Positions 52,601-62,525 of a stretch of DNA of 64,000 bases are shown here, in pieces. The notes beneath the pieces are model-generated. The model saw only the letters and a list, made by a program, of their open reading frames with translations. It did no database searches and had not been told where the DNA came from. The position numbers and the translations under genes are program-made. Each line of letters begins with the position of its first letter. Within the stretch, counting starts at the first letter, position 1. Source of the stretch: Sipunculus nudus (lineage: Eukaryota; Annelida; Sipuncula; Golfingiida; Sipunculidae); contig CM049310.1 in the NCBI GenBank assembly GCA_026874595.1, positions 46,165,058-46,229,057 on the forward strand. Reading direction: 5' to 3'.

Positions 52601-55600
52601 ACATGACTTGTACATGGGTCAGTCCATAGCTATTTCCAAGATGAACTCTGCAAACCAGCAGACAATACAAGATTACAAACTTGGAAACTTTAACAAATCA
52701 TCTCACTAGTAGACATAACAAGATTACAAGCTGGTGAATTGAACAGATGACCTCACCAGCAGACTTTAGGAGAATGCAGATTGGCAGGCTTTACAGGATT
52801 ATGAATGATCAGATAATTCCTGGTATCATTAACTGACCGCATGTTATAACATGGATACCAAGGCCCTGGCACACATGATAGGACATGTCATTCAAGTTTT
52901 GTATCAGTGACTGTGGGTGAAATAGTGTATATACTTTAACACATGTACAGTGTGCTCATATCAGTGATGCAACACTCCAGAAGGAAATTGACAAGCTTCA
53001 CAGTCATGTGATGTCACTGTGCTCTGTGACACACCACCCAGGAATGATAATTACAACATACTGGGACCCTGGATGGATTAAGTTGCCGGTGTGTATGCAC
53101 TGTCTAAGTGTTTCACTTGGGTACTTCATGAAAATAGAGTATACATGGTTGATTGCATTGATAACAAACATGGTTTTTTAATAAAAAAAATTTTGAACCA
53201 GCTTGTTCAGTATTGCCTTCTGTATTGGCCTTTGGGCAGGCTGCAGCCATAACATTCCTCAGCCCTTGGGGCCTCTGGTCAATACGGCTCCCCTTAGGCA
53301 ATTCTGAACAAGTCAGTTTAATAACATATAAATATATCAGCCTGTGACTAGTTTAAAACAGATGTAAACATACATGACTTGAACAGCCTAGATACCATGC
53401 AGTAACTTTTGGTGGGCAGAATTTTAAAAGATACAATAAGACGTTAGCACTCATTATGAAACCATACATGATCACCAGAAACTTTAATAATAAAACAACA
53501 GCAGTTACAGAAAGAACATTGGTCCATGGCCCTTGAAAGAACTAGAATCATATATATTTTAACATACTATATATGTGCCATAGATATTGGCATATGTATA
53601 TAAGATTAGATTATAAACCAACAGACATAACTATATTTTACATGATAATATATTAGTTAATATGTCACTAGATATATCAGCATAGGTACCTGGTGGCTAT
53701 AATTATACATTACACAAGCACACACTGCCAATGTGGACTCAAGCATGCATTATTATATAAAGTTAATTTCTGAAACATCTACCTGCAGACAGTAATTACA
53801 TAGTTTATTGTAGTATATGTTAGAGGAACAGAGAATAACAATAGACTTATAGAACAGACTGCATTGGTCTCCATCTGATCAGCCAGGTGAGAAAATCATG
53901 ATTACATCCTTGATAAATCAATACACAAGACCAAAATGGTACCATAATGTGCTCATCCCTACACAACACAGCTGTCTACCTACTACATGGGGAGAGACCA
54001 ATCTATATAATTGTCATGTGACCTGACAATCATCAGTGACTGTCATGTGACCACCCTGGTGCCAGCTGTATTGAAATTTCAGTTATAGCATCCTTGTCAG
54101 GCTGTCTTTATCTTTTTGGCAGATGATTGAAAGTATTCTTCTGTGTTTCGTATTCTTAATTTATCAATCTAATACATTCAATAAAGACAAATAATACTTA
54201 TAAATAGTTTTACCAGCAGCTTCTATATGAAATTCCTTGACTTTTGCCTTGTGTTTCTTTCTAATATTATATATTCTCCCCGGGGGGGGGGGGGGGGGGG
54301 GGGGGGATGCATTACTGGAGTTTGATTGAAATGAGAAAAATATAAAACCTTTAGTCCAAATTGTAAATTAATTTTATATATAAACACATATGAAACACCT
54401 GACCATTTTGTTTGAGTTATCAGCCTGGCCCAGCAATGCATGCACTACATGTACACTAAGTGTGCTCTACTTCTTGGTAATCTCGTGGTATTTTGTTGCG
54501 CATGTTGTAAATGAAATGTTTGTGACTGTCTCTGTTTGCATTATTTATGTATTGAGTCTATATGTACCTAAATTATTACATTTCAGGTGAAGTTATTGTT
54601 TTCTCAATACAAAATGAAAATAACATATATGCCTTATATCTGATACAGGAATTTACTTTTCTGACAATGTTTTTTCTAGGAGTTATCAAATTGATCCTTA
54701 CATAATTGTATCCGCCAAAACAGAGTTTTGCGGATACTATGTTTTCAGCCCCCCGCCGCCGCGGCCGCTGCATAGGTGTCCGGAGAACTCCTCCGTAACC
54801 CCTGGGCGGAATTTTACGAAACCCAGGATTATGTTCGGGTCACATGTGAACTGCTGCGCCCCGATTTTGTTTTGACCTCTGACCTTTCCTCTGCGCTCTG
54901 CGTCTGTTTGTGCGTCTGTTTCCACACACAAACCCACATATCTCGGGAACCGTTTGACCGATCAGGAAAATTTTTTTGCACAAATGTAGCCCTTGGAGAG
55001 CTTTATAACATGCACAAAAAAGGTGGCGCCACCTGCAACCATGTTTGCACAGTGTCCATCTGTTCGTCTGCCTTGGGTTAAAATCACTCATATCTCTGCA
55101 GTGTTTTGACTAATTCACCTGAAATTCGGCATGCATATACATCCTGGATAGCTTTTCTGATTTTATGACAGGTGGCGCCACCTACATTCTAGTTTATGCA
55201 GCAGACATCCAAGCTCATATCTCAGGAACCGTTTGACAGATTGGGCCAAAATTTTGCATGTGTATAGTTCTCACATAGCTCTTTATCATACGCAAAACTG
55301 GTGGCGCCACCTGCAGCCATTTTTGCACATCTCTCGTCTGTTTGTCTGCCATGGGATAAAATCACTCATATTCATGAAGTGGTTTGACTTATCTGCCTTA
55401 AATTTTGCATATGTATACAACTTGGACGGCTTTCTGGTTTTTGTGGTAGGTGGCACAACCTACATACACAATTTGGCTGCAGACATCCATGCTAATATGC
55501 AACACTTCACTCTATTTCCCCTTGCCACTCAATTCACGCCTCACTTCACCCATTCCACTCTGATTTAGGCGGATACACGTGGTCGCTTCTTGACTACCCG

Positions 55601-58600
55601 TATTCTAGTTTCACTTTCAAAGCATCATATTTACTTCAAAAGTACTGAGACTGCATATCAGCACCCTCTGGTGTTTAAGTTTGAAACAACTCTAGTAAAT
55701 TTATTTTATTAACATGAACCTGCTGCTGGAGTCATGCTTCCATTCATTGAAGTATAATTCCTGCTGTGTACATCAGGAATTGGTTTGTGTATGAGGAAAT
55801 AATGAAGTAAACATACAGAATGGATGGGAGTGACTACAGTGCTGAAGAAGAATCAGAATTTTCCACAAAAGACTCCATCACTGAAGTGAATCAGTTCGAG
55901 ATTTGAATGTGAACTAGTGATGGTGCTGTTGTTACAAAAATTAAATAACTGAAGTTTCAGCTTCAGATGTAATTTGAATTTTGTGTCAGCTTACCGGTAA
56001 ATATTGATGATGCTGATTATATGTGATGTTTGCATTTTTTTTTCAGGCTGAACAGGAACTGCGTACAGCTCAGCTTGAGTACGACCGCCAGGCAGAGATC
56101 ACCAAACTACTTCTGGAGGGCATTAGCAGTACCCATGTATGTATTAAGTTAAATTGAATACACCCGTTCCCTTCTGCTTTAAAAGGACATAATCAGGAGC
56201 AATATTATGCCTTTCTTTCACACTTTCAGTTTAGTTTTGCTTTATACAAAAGTTTCCTAGCAAAACTATCCCAGCACACAGTCTCAGTACCTCACGACTG
56301 TTTAACACTTTGATATGGCTCTGAGTGTTGGTAAACACAGTTGACATGTGTCTGTTTACCATAATAAGGCCGCATGTCCGGAGGTCTGATTGTGAGCCAC
56401 AACACGCATTGTTTTAGCCAGCGGGAACATGTATTACATTTTTTGGGCCAAGCCAGTCGAGGCATCTCCTGATTAACAGTTGTTGTGGCTCCATGATCCA
56501 CACAGCTTCAAGGCCTGTGTTTATGTTGACACCTGTTATCGCGCCTGGTACACTGTTTTTAACACTTGCTTACAGGAGTAAGCAAACAGTTTCAAGGCTA
56601 TATTTTGGCAGGTATAGATTTATTGTAAAGGGAAAAAACTATTTTTTTTTGTGTTAAGTCAACATGTTTTATGGGTGATAGGGCCCCTTTTAACACCTCT
56701 TCTTCATTCATGTTCTTGTCAGTTTTGTTGATTATCCCAACATTCAAAGAAATCTTGTATTGTGCTGCCACTTAATGGTATTGGTGGCACCAGCTGTGTT
56801 TTTTCAGGATTACAACATGGGTCCATTTGTTTCAATTTTAATTAAAAAATTAAAATGCTCTGCTTCTTTTAAGCTCATTTCATGACCAGTGAGGTTGTTG
56901 CGTTCCCATGGCTTTCAACCAATATATTGTGTTGACCTAAAAGAAAGGAAGTTTGGCCTTCAGGCCTCATATACTTCCAAACCCTCCCTGTACCAAATGA
57001 ATAATGAAAAAGGAAAGATTAATAATCGTGCTATTTTTAACAAATTCAAATTAATTCAAATCCATATTTCATATATGACCAGCTTGCAATGAATGAAATT
57101 CTTTTCTCTGATAGGCCCATCACCTGCGGTGCCTGAATGATTTCATCGAAGCTCAGATGACCTTCCACGCCCAGTGCCAGCAGTACCTAGCAGATCTACA
57201 GAGGCAGCTTGGCAGGTAAACAAGCTATTTTCTAATGTGAAAATTAATTCTCACCCAGTCGTCTTACTATCCACTATCACATTCCATATTAATATCTCAC
57301 ATCTACACGATCAATCCTCATTATTTTAATTGTGTCTACTGAGGACCTACTATATTCCAAAATCCAGTCTGGCCCAAGCATGGAGGAGGACAAATATAAC
57401 ACTAACAGCCAGCCAGTTTTTCTATGAATTATCATTTACCTTGCTTAACACTCAGACTGGCCTTTTCAGTCCCTTTGTCAATTTTCTTATTGATTTTTAT
57501 CCATCTTCATCCTTCCTGTGTCCTGCCTCTTCATTTTCCTCAAAGTTATATATGATTGATACTAGGGCATTTAAAGAGATGTACAGTTGTCATAATTGAA
57601 CCCACACCACCTTGTGCACAAGTCTGCAATCGGCCAGCTTTAGTTAAGATGTACACCAGGTCATGCTGTTATGGAGTCAGTTTGCTAAACCCCCCCCCCC
57701 CCCCATACTAGCAGGTGTGTATGATACATGCAGGACATAGCATCCATAGAGGAAAAGTCAACACACTGCCAGTTGAAATATTCCTACAGAATGAAAATGA
57801 GATTCATTTCTTTAGTTATTGAGAAACATATTTGTGAGAAGTCAGTCTGATGTTATATTAAAACTTAAGTGAAGCAGTTACTGAATTATAGAATTTTCAT
57901 ACTTTAAAAAAAAAAGATATACCAAATATTTTACTTTATTTATGTTTTCCTGTTCAGAGAACATCACACTAATTAACAGGAATTAGGGGTAAAACCTGGG
58001 CAATTCCAAATATTTTTCTTAATAACGAAAAACAAAAAATCAAGATCCATGAAGGCCAAAAAAATTTAATTATTTGTTTCTCAGGCACTTTTTTTTCGGA
58101 AAATGATGGGGGTGGGCAGCTTTTTATTTTAATTTTTGTACCATGAATTTTTTATGCCTAAAAAATTCTTAGGCCTATTTCTCATGCACTAGCCCAGAAA
58201 TGACAACCAATGGTTAAAATATATGATAATAAATGATGTATACATCAAATTAGTCAAAAGTTTGAAAGGATTCTCAAAATATGTGACATTTTTATTTCTT
58301 TTACATGTAACATTAACATGCAAACCAGATTAAATTGGACTATGGATGTAAAAATCTCACAGTGAATCATGGAACACGTGCCCCCGCCAACAGTCATAAC
58401 ATGTGCGATTCCCTATCGAAATGCATCATGGTCATGCATTGTTGAAACAAAATCCGAGATGGTTTAATAAGGAAAAACAATAAAAAAGTCTTCAAATAAA
58501 ATATAATCTTTGTTGATTTTTCTATTTAAATTTTAATGGTTAAATAAATCATTTTGGAAATTTGTTTAAAACATGATCTCTCCCAATGGGCTACGATGGC

Positions 58601-61109
58601 AGCCATTTTTATTCTCACAGAACGATCATGAAGCATGAATATAGTGAAAGTACGCAAATATTTTCTCATTGTGGGAAAAAATTTTGCATTTGAATTCCAT
58701 CACATAAAAATAAAGACCAATTCCAAATGTTTATTTTAAAGGTTTGTATAGGTTTTTACAGAAACAGAGCATATAAACCCATCATTAGCTATATGAACAC
58801 TTGCGCTGTGTTACGGCTGCTAAAGAAAATAGTGCACACAGATGGAAATATGATATAATAATCATAAAAAACAATGTTACAGTCAAATTGGTCAAAAGTT
58901 TTAATGTTTTTCAATAAATTGAAGTATAATGAGGAGGTAAAAATGGTCCATGTATCAGGAGGAGGGAAACTGACCGACGTGGGAGTAACAGAATTTTATT
59001 TTTTTTTAGAAGTGGTCAACGACTTTACCAGGACACCACCTGACATTTGGGCAATAAAAATATTTGTATTTGGGGGTTTAAAGTTATGCGAGCGGTGCCT
59101 AAGAAACATATCATTAACTTTTTTGGTCCTAAGATTGTACTAATCAATTGACTTATGTTTGGTGCCCATATAAGAATATGGTTTTGTTGTCTATAAGTGG
59201 CAGATCCCCCACAAAATTAAATTTGTGATGGTTTTAGTTATCTGTTAATGCAGTGCCACTGTACATGAAAAGTCTATTCTATTATACCTTTTTAGGTGTA
59301 GCGTTTTAATTCAGTCATCAATAGTTCACATCTGGTGTCAATTCCAAGTCAGAATGCCCAGAAAGTGCTTGACGTGGTGGGCCCCCTTAATTGTGTATAT
59401 ACAAAAAGGGCATAGAGTACTGGCAGGATATTTTAAGATTTAATTTCAAAACTTCCATCATGGATATTATGAAAGTGTCACAACTGTAGGTTTTAGAGAA
59501 CAATTATACATTAAAATCATACCAGAAACAAACAACAAAGGCCCATGTTTAATAACAGCTGTGCTAAACAAGTAAATAAAACTGTGACAAGAAGGTTAAA
59601 TGAAATATCATTCACAGGAACTAAGAGGACCTCATTAGTATGTGGCAAAGGTAGGGACTAAGACACTAACAGGGTGCATGTGTCAGTTTACTTTTGTGTA
59701 TATCTATACTGGTGTAATTTGTGCATATGTATTTTATGTATCATTTGTATAGGAAATAAAAATTGAGTTTCCATCCTCAGCATTGCAGAGGCTGAAGAGG
59801 CCAAGCCGTAATCAGGTAGATTTTCCTGTGGCGACATGCTTGTCTTCCTTAGTTTCAGGGATGGAGGGATGCATTTTCTTGGTGATGGTTCTATGGCCTG
59901 TTCTTGTATGACCTGAAAGTTGACCCACCATTTTAATACCCCTTTCACACACACAAGTTTCAGACCATTTCAAGCAAAGCAGATTCAATACCCTTCATGC
60001 CTTCTGTACAATGGAACAGAATTAATTTTGAACTGTGGTGGATCATTCTAGTGTTGGTCCATTTGCCATGAAAAATACGTCCCCGAATATTAATACCATG
60101 AAAGCTCACATATATTACAACTAAGGCAGGTGCTCTCTAGCTTCAGTGATCAAGTTATTTTGGAGTGTTCACAACACATGCACAAAATGATTCAACTTCT
60201 TTGACGCTACAACCTCCTTTTTAACAATGTAAAGATGATTCAGAATGCTTTTGCTGTCATTCCTAATTGAAAACCCTTTGGACTGTTGTGTGAATGCTCA
60301 ATTCACATTGAAATGGATTCAGATTGTTCATATTTGCCTTGTGAAAGGGGTATCAGAATCTTGTTCTGTGCATCATGTAGTGCTCTGCAGTAGCATCTTC
60401 TTCATATGTGTTCATAAAATTACAGTTACATCATTTAGGATAATTATATAAGAAACAGCGCCTCTATTCAAAGATGTGCCATGGAAAGAAAGTTCAATGT
60501 TTAATGTTAAAGAATGTGTTTAAGACTGCCTTTTGTATAAGGCTTGCTAATGAAACTGAAAGTGGCAATCTTTAACCTTAATTTGAAGTCAATGGCTCCT
60601 GGCTTGTCATTCACCCACAAAGCACATTTACATAATCAAACCAGTTAGTTTTCCTAATATTGTAGTTTTTCCATGAAAATTATGCAGTTAGACATTATTA
60701 TCAATACGCACATGTTAGGAGACACTGCTGCATTGTTCAACATTTTTATCATTTTTCATTTTGTCTTTATTTTATACAGGGGATTAATTAAGGTTGCTGT
60801 ACACGGGAACTAGTTTTGAAGCGGTTTCTTTTTTCTTTGTAGTAAGAAGGGATCCAGTAACCATGGTTTTCTGTGCGTTTCAGTTTTCCCGTGACAGCAA
60901 ATAGTGTAGGTGGTGGTAGCATGTCCCCTACGATACACCCTCCTGTTTATCCCAGCATCCCGAGCTCTCAACCCGGCACCAATGAGCCCTCCGCACCCCC
61001 TGAGACAGAAGTGGACTTGTCCTCACCACAAGGAGGCTCACGTAAAGCCCGGGTCCTGTATGACTATGACGCAGCCGATTTGAGTGAGCTCTCATTACTA
61101 GCTGACGAG
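19643..61109 (+). CDS. SH3GLB: Endophilin-B (SH3GLB-type BAR/SH3 protein), 3' end outside window
   Basis: Eight exons (19643-19705, 29034-29175, 29764-29892, 43651-43784, 44802-44894, 56047-56136, 57115-57215, 60884-61109) join with consistent phases and GT-AG borders into residues 1-326. Residues 1-21 form the amphipathic helix (FAGTAGTLFSRAKQ). Residues 22-250 are the BAR domain, with family signatures FTEEKLGQAEKTELDAH, KRLDLDAAK, EYDRQAEITKLLLEGISSTH and HHLRCLNDF. Residues 251-303 are a Pro/Ser-rich linker, and SH3 begins at residue 304 (RKARVLYDYDAAD). The family is normally near 365 residues, so about 40 residues, the rest of SH3, lie beyond base 64000. Known role of the family: dimeric BAR proteins that bend membranes, acting in mitochondrial dynamics, autophagy and endosomal traffic, with SH3 binding proline-rich partners. 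B1 versus B2 cannot be decided; an invertebrate would probably have one pro-orthologue. Confidence 0.95.
21302..21338. repeat. (TA)n(TG)n microsatellite
   Basis: A run of alternating TA then TG, intronic, simple sequence only. Confidence 0.9.
22123..22156. promoter_or_regulatory. CTCF-like core next to a YY1-like motif
   Basis: CCACAAGGGGGCGCTAC at 22141-22157 matches the CTCF core (CCAnnAGGGGGCGC), and GGCCATCTTG at 22123-22132 is a YY1-type CAAGATGGCC on the minus strand. It is an unusually GC-rich spot in endophilin-B intron 1, 2.5 kb after exon 1. Occupancy is inference. Confidence 0.4.
22491..22610. repeat. Nested GC-rich palindrome
   Basis: AACTGCGATCGCAGTT (22545-22560) is a perfect 16-bp palindrome. 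It is enclosed by near-perfect arms GACGGATCTAAGATCTG (22491-22507) and CAGATCCAAGATCCGTC (22570-22586), with further TTGCGATCT and AGATCGCAA half-sites. The block could fold into a long hairpin. Confidence 0.8.
22620..22662. repeat. (TA)n microsatellite
   Basis: Alternating TA with a few interruptions, just after the nested palindrome. Confidence 0.9.
22780..22969. mobile_element. MITE with CAGTGAAACC-type TIRs
   Basis: Left end CAGTGAAACCTTGTTGTGTC and right end read inward CAGAGTGAAACCTTGTTCTG are inverted repeats continuing into TCGAA/GTCGAA. About 190 bp, non-coding, sitting in TA-rich sequence. CAGTG...CCTTGTT..TCGAA ends are typical of the pogo/Tigger-like mariner group. Confidence 0.6.
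24320..25898 (+). mobile_element. Helentron-like non-autonomous element, family H1, long copy
   Basis: The 5' end TTGTATCCGCC (24320-24330) begins a hairpin with GTTTTGCGGATA. Its exact inverse GGCGGATACAA lies near the 3' end (25857-25867), followed by the hairpin TAGTCG-CTTGT-CGACTA and terminus TTCTAG|TT. Between them are about four tandem units of 280 bp, each with two copies or variants of the palindrome GGTGGCGCCACC. Subterminal inverted repeats, a 3' hairpin, CTAG/TT ends and central tandem repeats are the described architecture of Helentron-associated elements. Short open frames that recur every 280 bp are by-products of the array. Confidence 0.75.
27288..27660. repeat. Imperfect inverted repeat with GTAAAATAGGTTTTACC
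   Basis: GTAAAATAGGTTTTACC occurs near 27298 and again near 27627; each lies beside CCTGGG/CCCGGG and AACCTA blocks in mirrored order. It may be a decayed MITE, but the ends are unclear. Confidence 0.3.
29034..29175 (+). CDS. SH3GLB: Endophilin-B exon 2 (BAR domain start)
   Basis: 142 bp with acceptor CCCTTTTCAG and donor A|GTAAGT, phase 0 in and phase 1 out. Encodes residues 22-68 plus one base, from FTEEKLGQAEKTELD through the ERILKQTE helix to QPNP. This is the first BAR helix and is nearly identical in pattern to vertebrate endophilin-B. Confidence 0.95.
29764..29892 (+). CDS. SH3GLB: Endophilin-B exon 3
   Basis: 129 bp, acceptor TTGTTTACAG, donor ATG|GTAGGG, phase 1 both sides. Encodes residues 69-111, including the conserved LGQYMIESGNEFGPGTAYG block between the first BAR helices. 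Confidence 0.94.
33513..33580. repeat. Dispersed repeat fragment shared with 34325-34390
   Basis: ATCCTGATTCAGAACACAGA... here and CTGATCCAGTACACAGTG... at 34336 share about 45 bp (CAGAGCCATCTACAGG versus CAGTGCCATCCACAGG). They are probably tails of the same SINE family as the copy between 34082 and 34300. Confidence 0.4.
34082..34300 (+). repeat. tRNA-derived SINE
   Basis: Box A (TAGCATAGTGGTTAAGG, about 34092) and a degenerate box B (ATTTCAAACCT, about 34135) lie at tRNA-like spacing. A non-tRNA body follows and the copy ends in an A-rich AAAATAAAAAAAAAATAAC tail. It is not a functional tRNA gene: box B and the acceptor stem are degenerate. Confidence 0.7.
34455..36193. repeat. Tandem repeat of about 165 bp, split by an insertion
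   Basis: Three diverged units are visible: about 34455-34617, 34618-34781 and 36024-36193, sharing CTTCAGATTAACA, GGATGATGTT, GAAGTCAGA, TACAGTGC, GCAGTCAA and AGCCAAGAGCTGCA blocks. The second and third are separated by element H2. Confidence 0.7.
34782..36023 (+). mobile_element. Helentron-like non-autonomous element, family H2
   Basis: The 5' end TTGTATCCCCA and inverse 3' block TTGGGATAC (35983-35991) parallel family H1. The 3' hairpin is perfect (TGGCACC-TGC-GGTGCCA, 35994-36010), followed by AGAAATATCTAG|TT. Three internal units of about 325 bp begin GAAACTGGTGGCGCCACCTG (35071, 35395) or a variant (35721). It interrupts a tandem array, whose intact unit gives the empty site AAATTAT|TATT with no target duplication. 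No coding capacity. Confidence 0.75.
38641..39904 (-). mobile_element. TIR element family T, long copy
   Basis: Left end ATGAGGCAAAAAAAATTAAT and right end read inward CTTAGGCAAAAAAAAAATAA are inverted repeats with inner ATGTTTTTCAGGCAC and ATGTTTCTCAGGCAC blocks. The interior aligns in reverse with 58052-59133 (AGAGGGAAACTGACTGATG; ATAATGCATTTTGTTG). A 111-codon open frame (39493-39158, minus) has no recognisable domain. Probably a non-autonomous DNA transposon about 1.26 kb long. Confidence 0.6.
42400..42519 (-). repeat. tRNA-derived SINE head
   Basis: On the minus strand, box A TGGCTCAGACGTAGAG and box B GAGTCCAAATCTC are well kept and about 45 bp apart. The non-tRNA body continues left to about 42400. 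Confidence 0.7.
42960..42980 (+). repeat. Poly-C run of 21
   Basis: Uninterrupted C homopolymer in endophilin-B intron 3. Length may be unreliable in the assembly. Confidence 0.9.
43651..43784 (+). CDS. SH3GLB: Endophilin-B exon 4
   Basis: 134 bp, acceptor CTGTATTTCAG, donor CAG|GTATTA, phase 1 in and phase 0 out. Encodes residues 112-156 (GALVKCGQTEQKLGQAERD ... FLDGDMKTVQ), matching the family motif of a KCG followed by the tip of the BAR second helix. The intron before it is 13.8 kb, the longest in the window. Confidence 0.94.
44802..44894 (+). CDS. SH3GLB: Endophilin-B exon 5
   Basis: 93 bp, phase 0 on both sides; acceptor TTTTTCAAG, donor CAG|GTAAGT. Encodes residues 157-187, beginning KERRLLETKRLDLDAAK and ending in a Lys/Arg-rich helix (RRAKSQASKEQ). 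This is the exon after which vertebrate SH3GLB genes insert tissue-specific exons. Confidence 0.95.
45852..45884 (+). CDS. Speculative alternative microexon (33 nt) of endophilin-B
   Basis: A 33-nt segment lies between TTTTTTACTTACAG and GTAATC, is phase 0 on both sides, has no stop, and encodes VNLIDEMSQVQ. Several TGC triplets lie just upstream. It sits between exons 5 and 6. The acceptor tract is only moderate and a short open segment of this kind can arise by chance, so confidence is low. Confidence 0.2.
46355..46925. repeat. 30-bp minisatellite, about 19 units
   Basis: Units of CATGAGTAAATATCCCTTTG plus GACAAAATGC (30 bp), with a few 28-29 bp and diverged members (CACAAGTCAGTATCC...GAGG). 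Because 30 is a multiple of three and the minus strand lacks stops, three overlapping frames stay open for 100-119 codons; these are not taken as genes. Confidence 0.95.
50235..50252 (+). CDS. SH3GLB: Candidate alternative microexon (18 nt) of endophilin-B
   Basis: An 18-nt segment encoding DDLVAK is bordered by a strong acceptor (a long pyrimidine tract ending CATCTCTGCAG) and a perfect donor (GTAAGT). It is phase 0 on both sides, so inclusion adds six residues after residue 187 without changing frame. It lies in the 11-kb intron between exons 5 and 6, the point where vertebrate SH3GLB1 and SH3GLB2 carry alternative, mainly neuronal, exons. TGC triplets immediately upstream resemble the context recognised by SRRM-type microexon splicing factors. 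Transcript evidence is needed to prove use. Confidence 0.5.
54282..54306 (+). repeat. Poly-G run of 25
   Basis: Uninterrupted G homopolymer preceded by CCCC, in endophilin-B intron 5. It is the longest of the G/C homopolymers here. Confidence 0.9.
54706..55609 (+). mobile_element. Helentron-like element family H1, short copy
   Basis: Begins TTGTATCCGCC with the same 5' hairpin as 24320, and ends GGCGGATACA, a TGGTCG/TGACTA hairpin and GTATTCTAG|TT. It carries fewer internal units than the copy at 24320 (palindromes GGTGGCGCCACC near 55021, 55171 and 55300). Its 5' 250 bp is nearly identical to the other copy, so the family moved fairly recently. Confidence 0.75.
56047..56136 (+). CDS. SH3GLB: Endophilin-B exon 6
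   Basis: 90 bp, phase 0 both sides; acceptor is a run of T ending CAG, donor CAT|GTATGT. Encodes residues 188-217, including LEYDRQAEITKLLLEGIS, the most conserved part of the third BAR helix. Confidence 0.96.
57115..57215 (+). CDS. SH3GLB: Endophilin-B exon 7
   Basis: 101 bp, phase 0 in and phase 2 out; acceptor TTCTCTGATAG, donor CAG|GTAAAC. Encodes residues 218-250 (AHHLRCLNDFIEAQMTFHAQ ... LQRQLG), the end of the BAR domain. Confidence 0.95.
57216..60883 (+). other. Endophilin-B intron 7
   Basis: 3.7 kb. It holds a poly-C run (57690-57704) and a long TIR element T copy (58052-59133). The remainder (59140-60880) shows nothing beyond AT-rich intronic sequence. Confidence 0.65.
58052..59133 (+). 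mobile_element. TIR element family T, long copy in opposite orientation
   Basis: Left end AAGGCCAAAAAAATTTAAT and right end read inward CTTAGGACCAAAAAAGTTAA are inverted repeats, each followed by a GTTTCTCAGGCAC or GTTTCTTAGGCAC block. The interior aligns in reverse with 38641-39904, including GAGGGAAACTGACCGACG and AATGCATCATGGTCATGCAT. Confidence 0.6.
60884..61109 (+). CDS. SH3GLB: Endophilin-B exon 8 (linker and start of SH3)
   Basis: 226 bp, phase 2 in and phase 0 out; acceptor TGCGTTTCAG, donor GAG|GTAAAT. Encodes residues 251-326: a Pro/Ser/Thr-rich linker (TIHPPVYPSIPSSQPG, SAPPETEVD) followed by the SH3 opening ARVLYDYDAADLSELSLLADE. The exon stops inside SH3, as in vertebrate endophilin-B genes. 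The final exon with the Trp-containing SH3 core was not found up to base 64000. Confidence 0.95.
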
Positions 61110-62476
61110 GTAAATCAGCTTTAACATGCATCCGCATTCTTGAACCATTGTGTAAATTATCTTTTTCTATTTCTTGTTGCTTGCTTGGCCTTCCCGGCTA
61201 CTAGGTTTGGTGACATGTACATAACAGGTAACCTGTTTCCACATTGTGTAGTGTAGATTTATTTATAATTTTATTTGATCAGAAGATAGACTGTTTACCT
61301 TTTGTAAGAAGACGCTTCATTTTAGTATATAATTTATGATTGCAGCTTCTTCCTAGCATTTCTGCCTCAATTGTGTAAGGCCTTGTTTGTCTGATTGGGT
61401 TCTTCCATATATTTTATAAATTATGCTTGATAAAGAACATGGTATGCTTCAAACATTGACTTGCCTTTTTTTTCAAAATGTCAGTGGTCAAAACATCCTC
61501 TTTAAACCCCCCATATTAATGACCTGACTGAAATGCCATCCCTTGCAAAAAAGCATGGACAAAACCATCCTTGGCCATATTTTCGATGTCCGAAAATTCA
61601 TAGTTGCACCCATTAGGAAAATCTAAGCAAATGAATCTGTACAATTTATCCTGCTATAATTTGAGCCTTTTTAGTGCTTTCCAAAAATATTAAACTTTTT
61701 TCTAATCTAATGTTTGTTTATACATGTTACCTTCCCACCAAACTGTCTCCACAGATAGTTTCTTTACCTGGACTCTGTCCCTAAAGTACTAGCTGTTGTA
61801 TCCACATGCCCTTATTCTCCTGTTTCTCCAAACTGCTCATGGAGGCTGCCATTATCCATACACACTAAAACCCAGATGTCTCAGGCTGCAAGTCAAAATT
61901 ACAGGTATACAGCTTTTTGCAGTAAATTAAAAAATATCTGTAGATCTTTTTAGGGAAGGAAACTGTCAGATTGCACACCATTTCCTGCCTGTATTTCTCT
62001 TCATTTTCTCTTGGATTCATGTAGCAATACTATGCTGTCTGTTAGACATTTCCCAAGAATAAAAACCTGGCTGATCCTGTTTGAAACATCCTGGCATGCC
62101 ATTTTTCTCTCCCTGGCTACCTAACTCTCTGCCTGTCACCTCCACTGTTGTAAATATAAGCCCACCTTGGTCTAGGCTAAATTGTGTCCCTTTGAAAACG
62201 CACTGCTCTCCATTTTTACCTCAGCTGCAGAAATCTGCTTCCTGTTTACCCTAATGAGGTAACTACCTCATTTGGACATCACTTAATGTAACAGATCTAA
62301 AAAAATAAATCTGTAACATAAATGCTTAACATACTCACTCGGCTAATCCATAATTTTTTAAGATGCTGAACTTTTGTTATTTGTGGAATTTTACTGTATC
62401 TTGTAATTTTTTTTTGTTTTTCCATATTAATTGTTTGTTTATGCCATGTTAAGACCAACACCCCCTTCCTTCCTAC

Positions 62477-62525
<49 letters not shown>

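Larger units (their letters stand above)
44895..56046 (+). other. Endophilin-B intron 5 (contains candidate microexons)
   Basis: 11.2 kb. It holds candidate microexons (45852-45884, 50235-50252), the 30-bp minisatellite (46355-46925), a poly-G run (54282-54306) and Helentron-like copy H1 (54706-55609). The stretches 47000-50150 and 50800-54200 are AT-rich with no supportable gene. Confidence 0.7.
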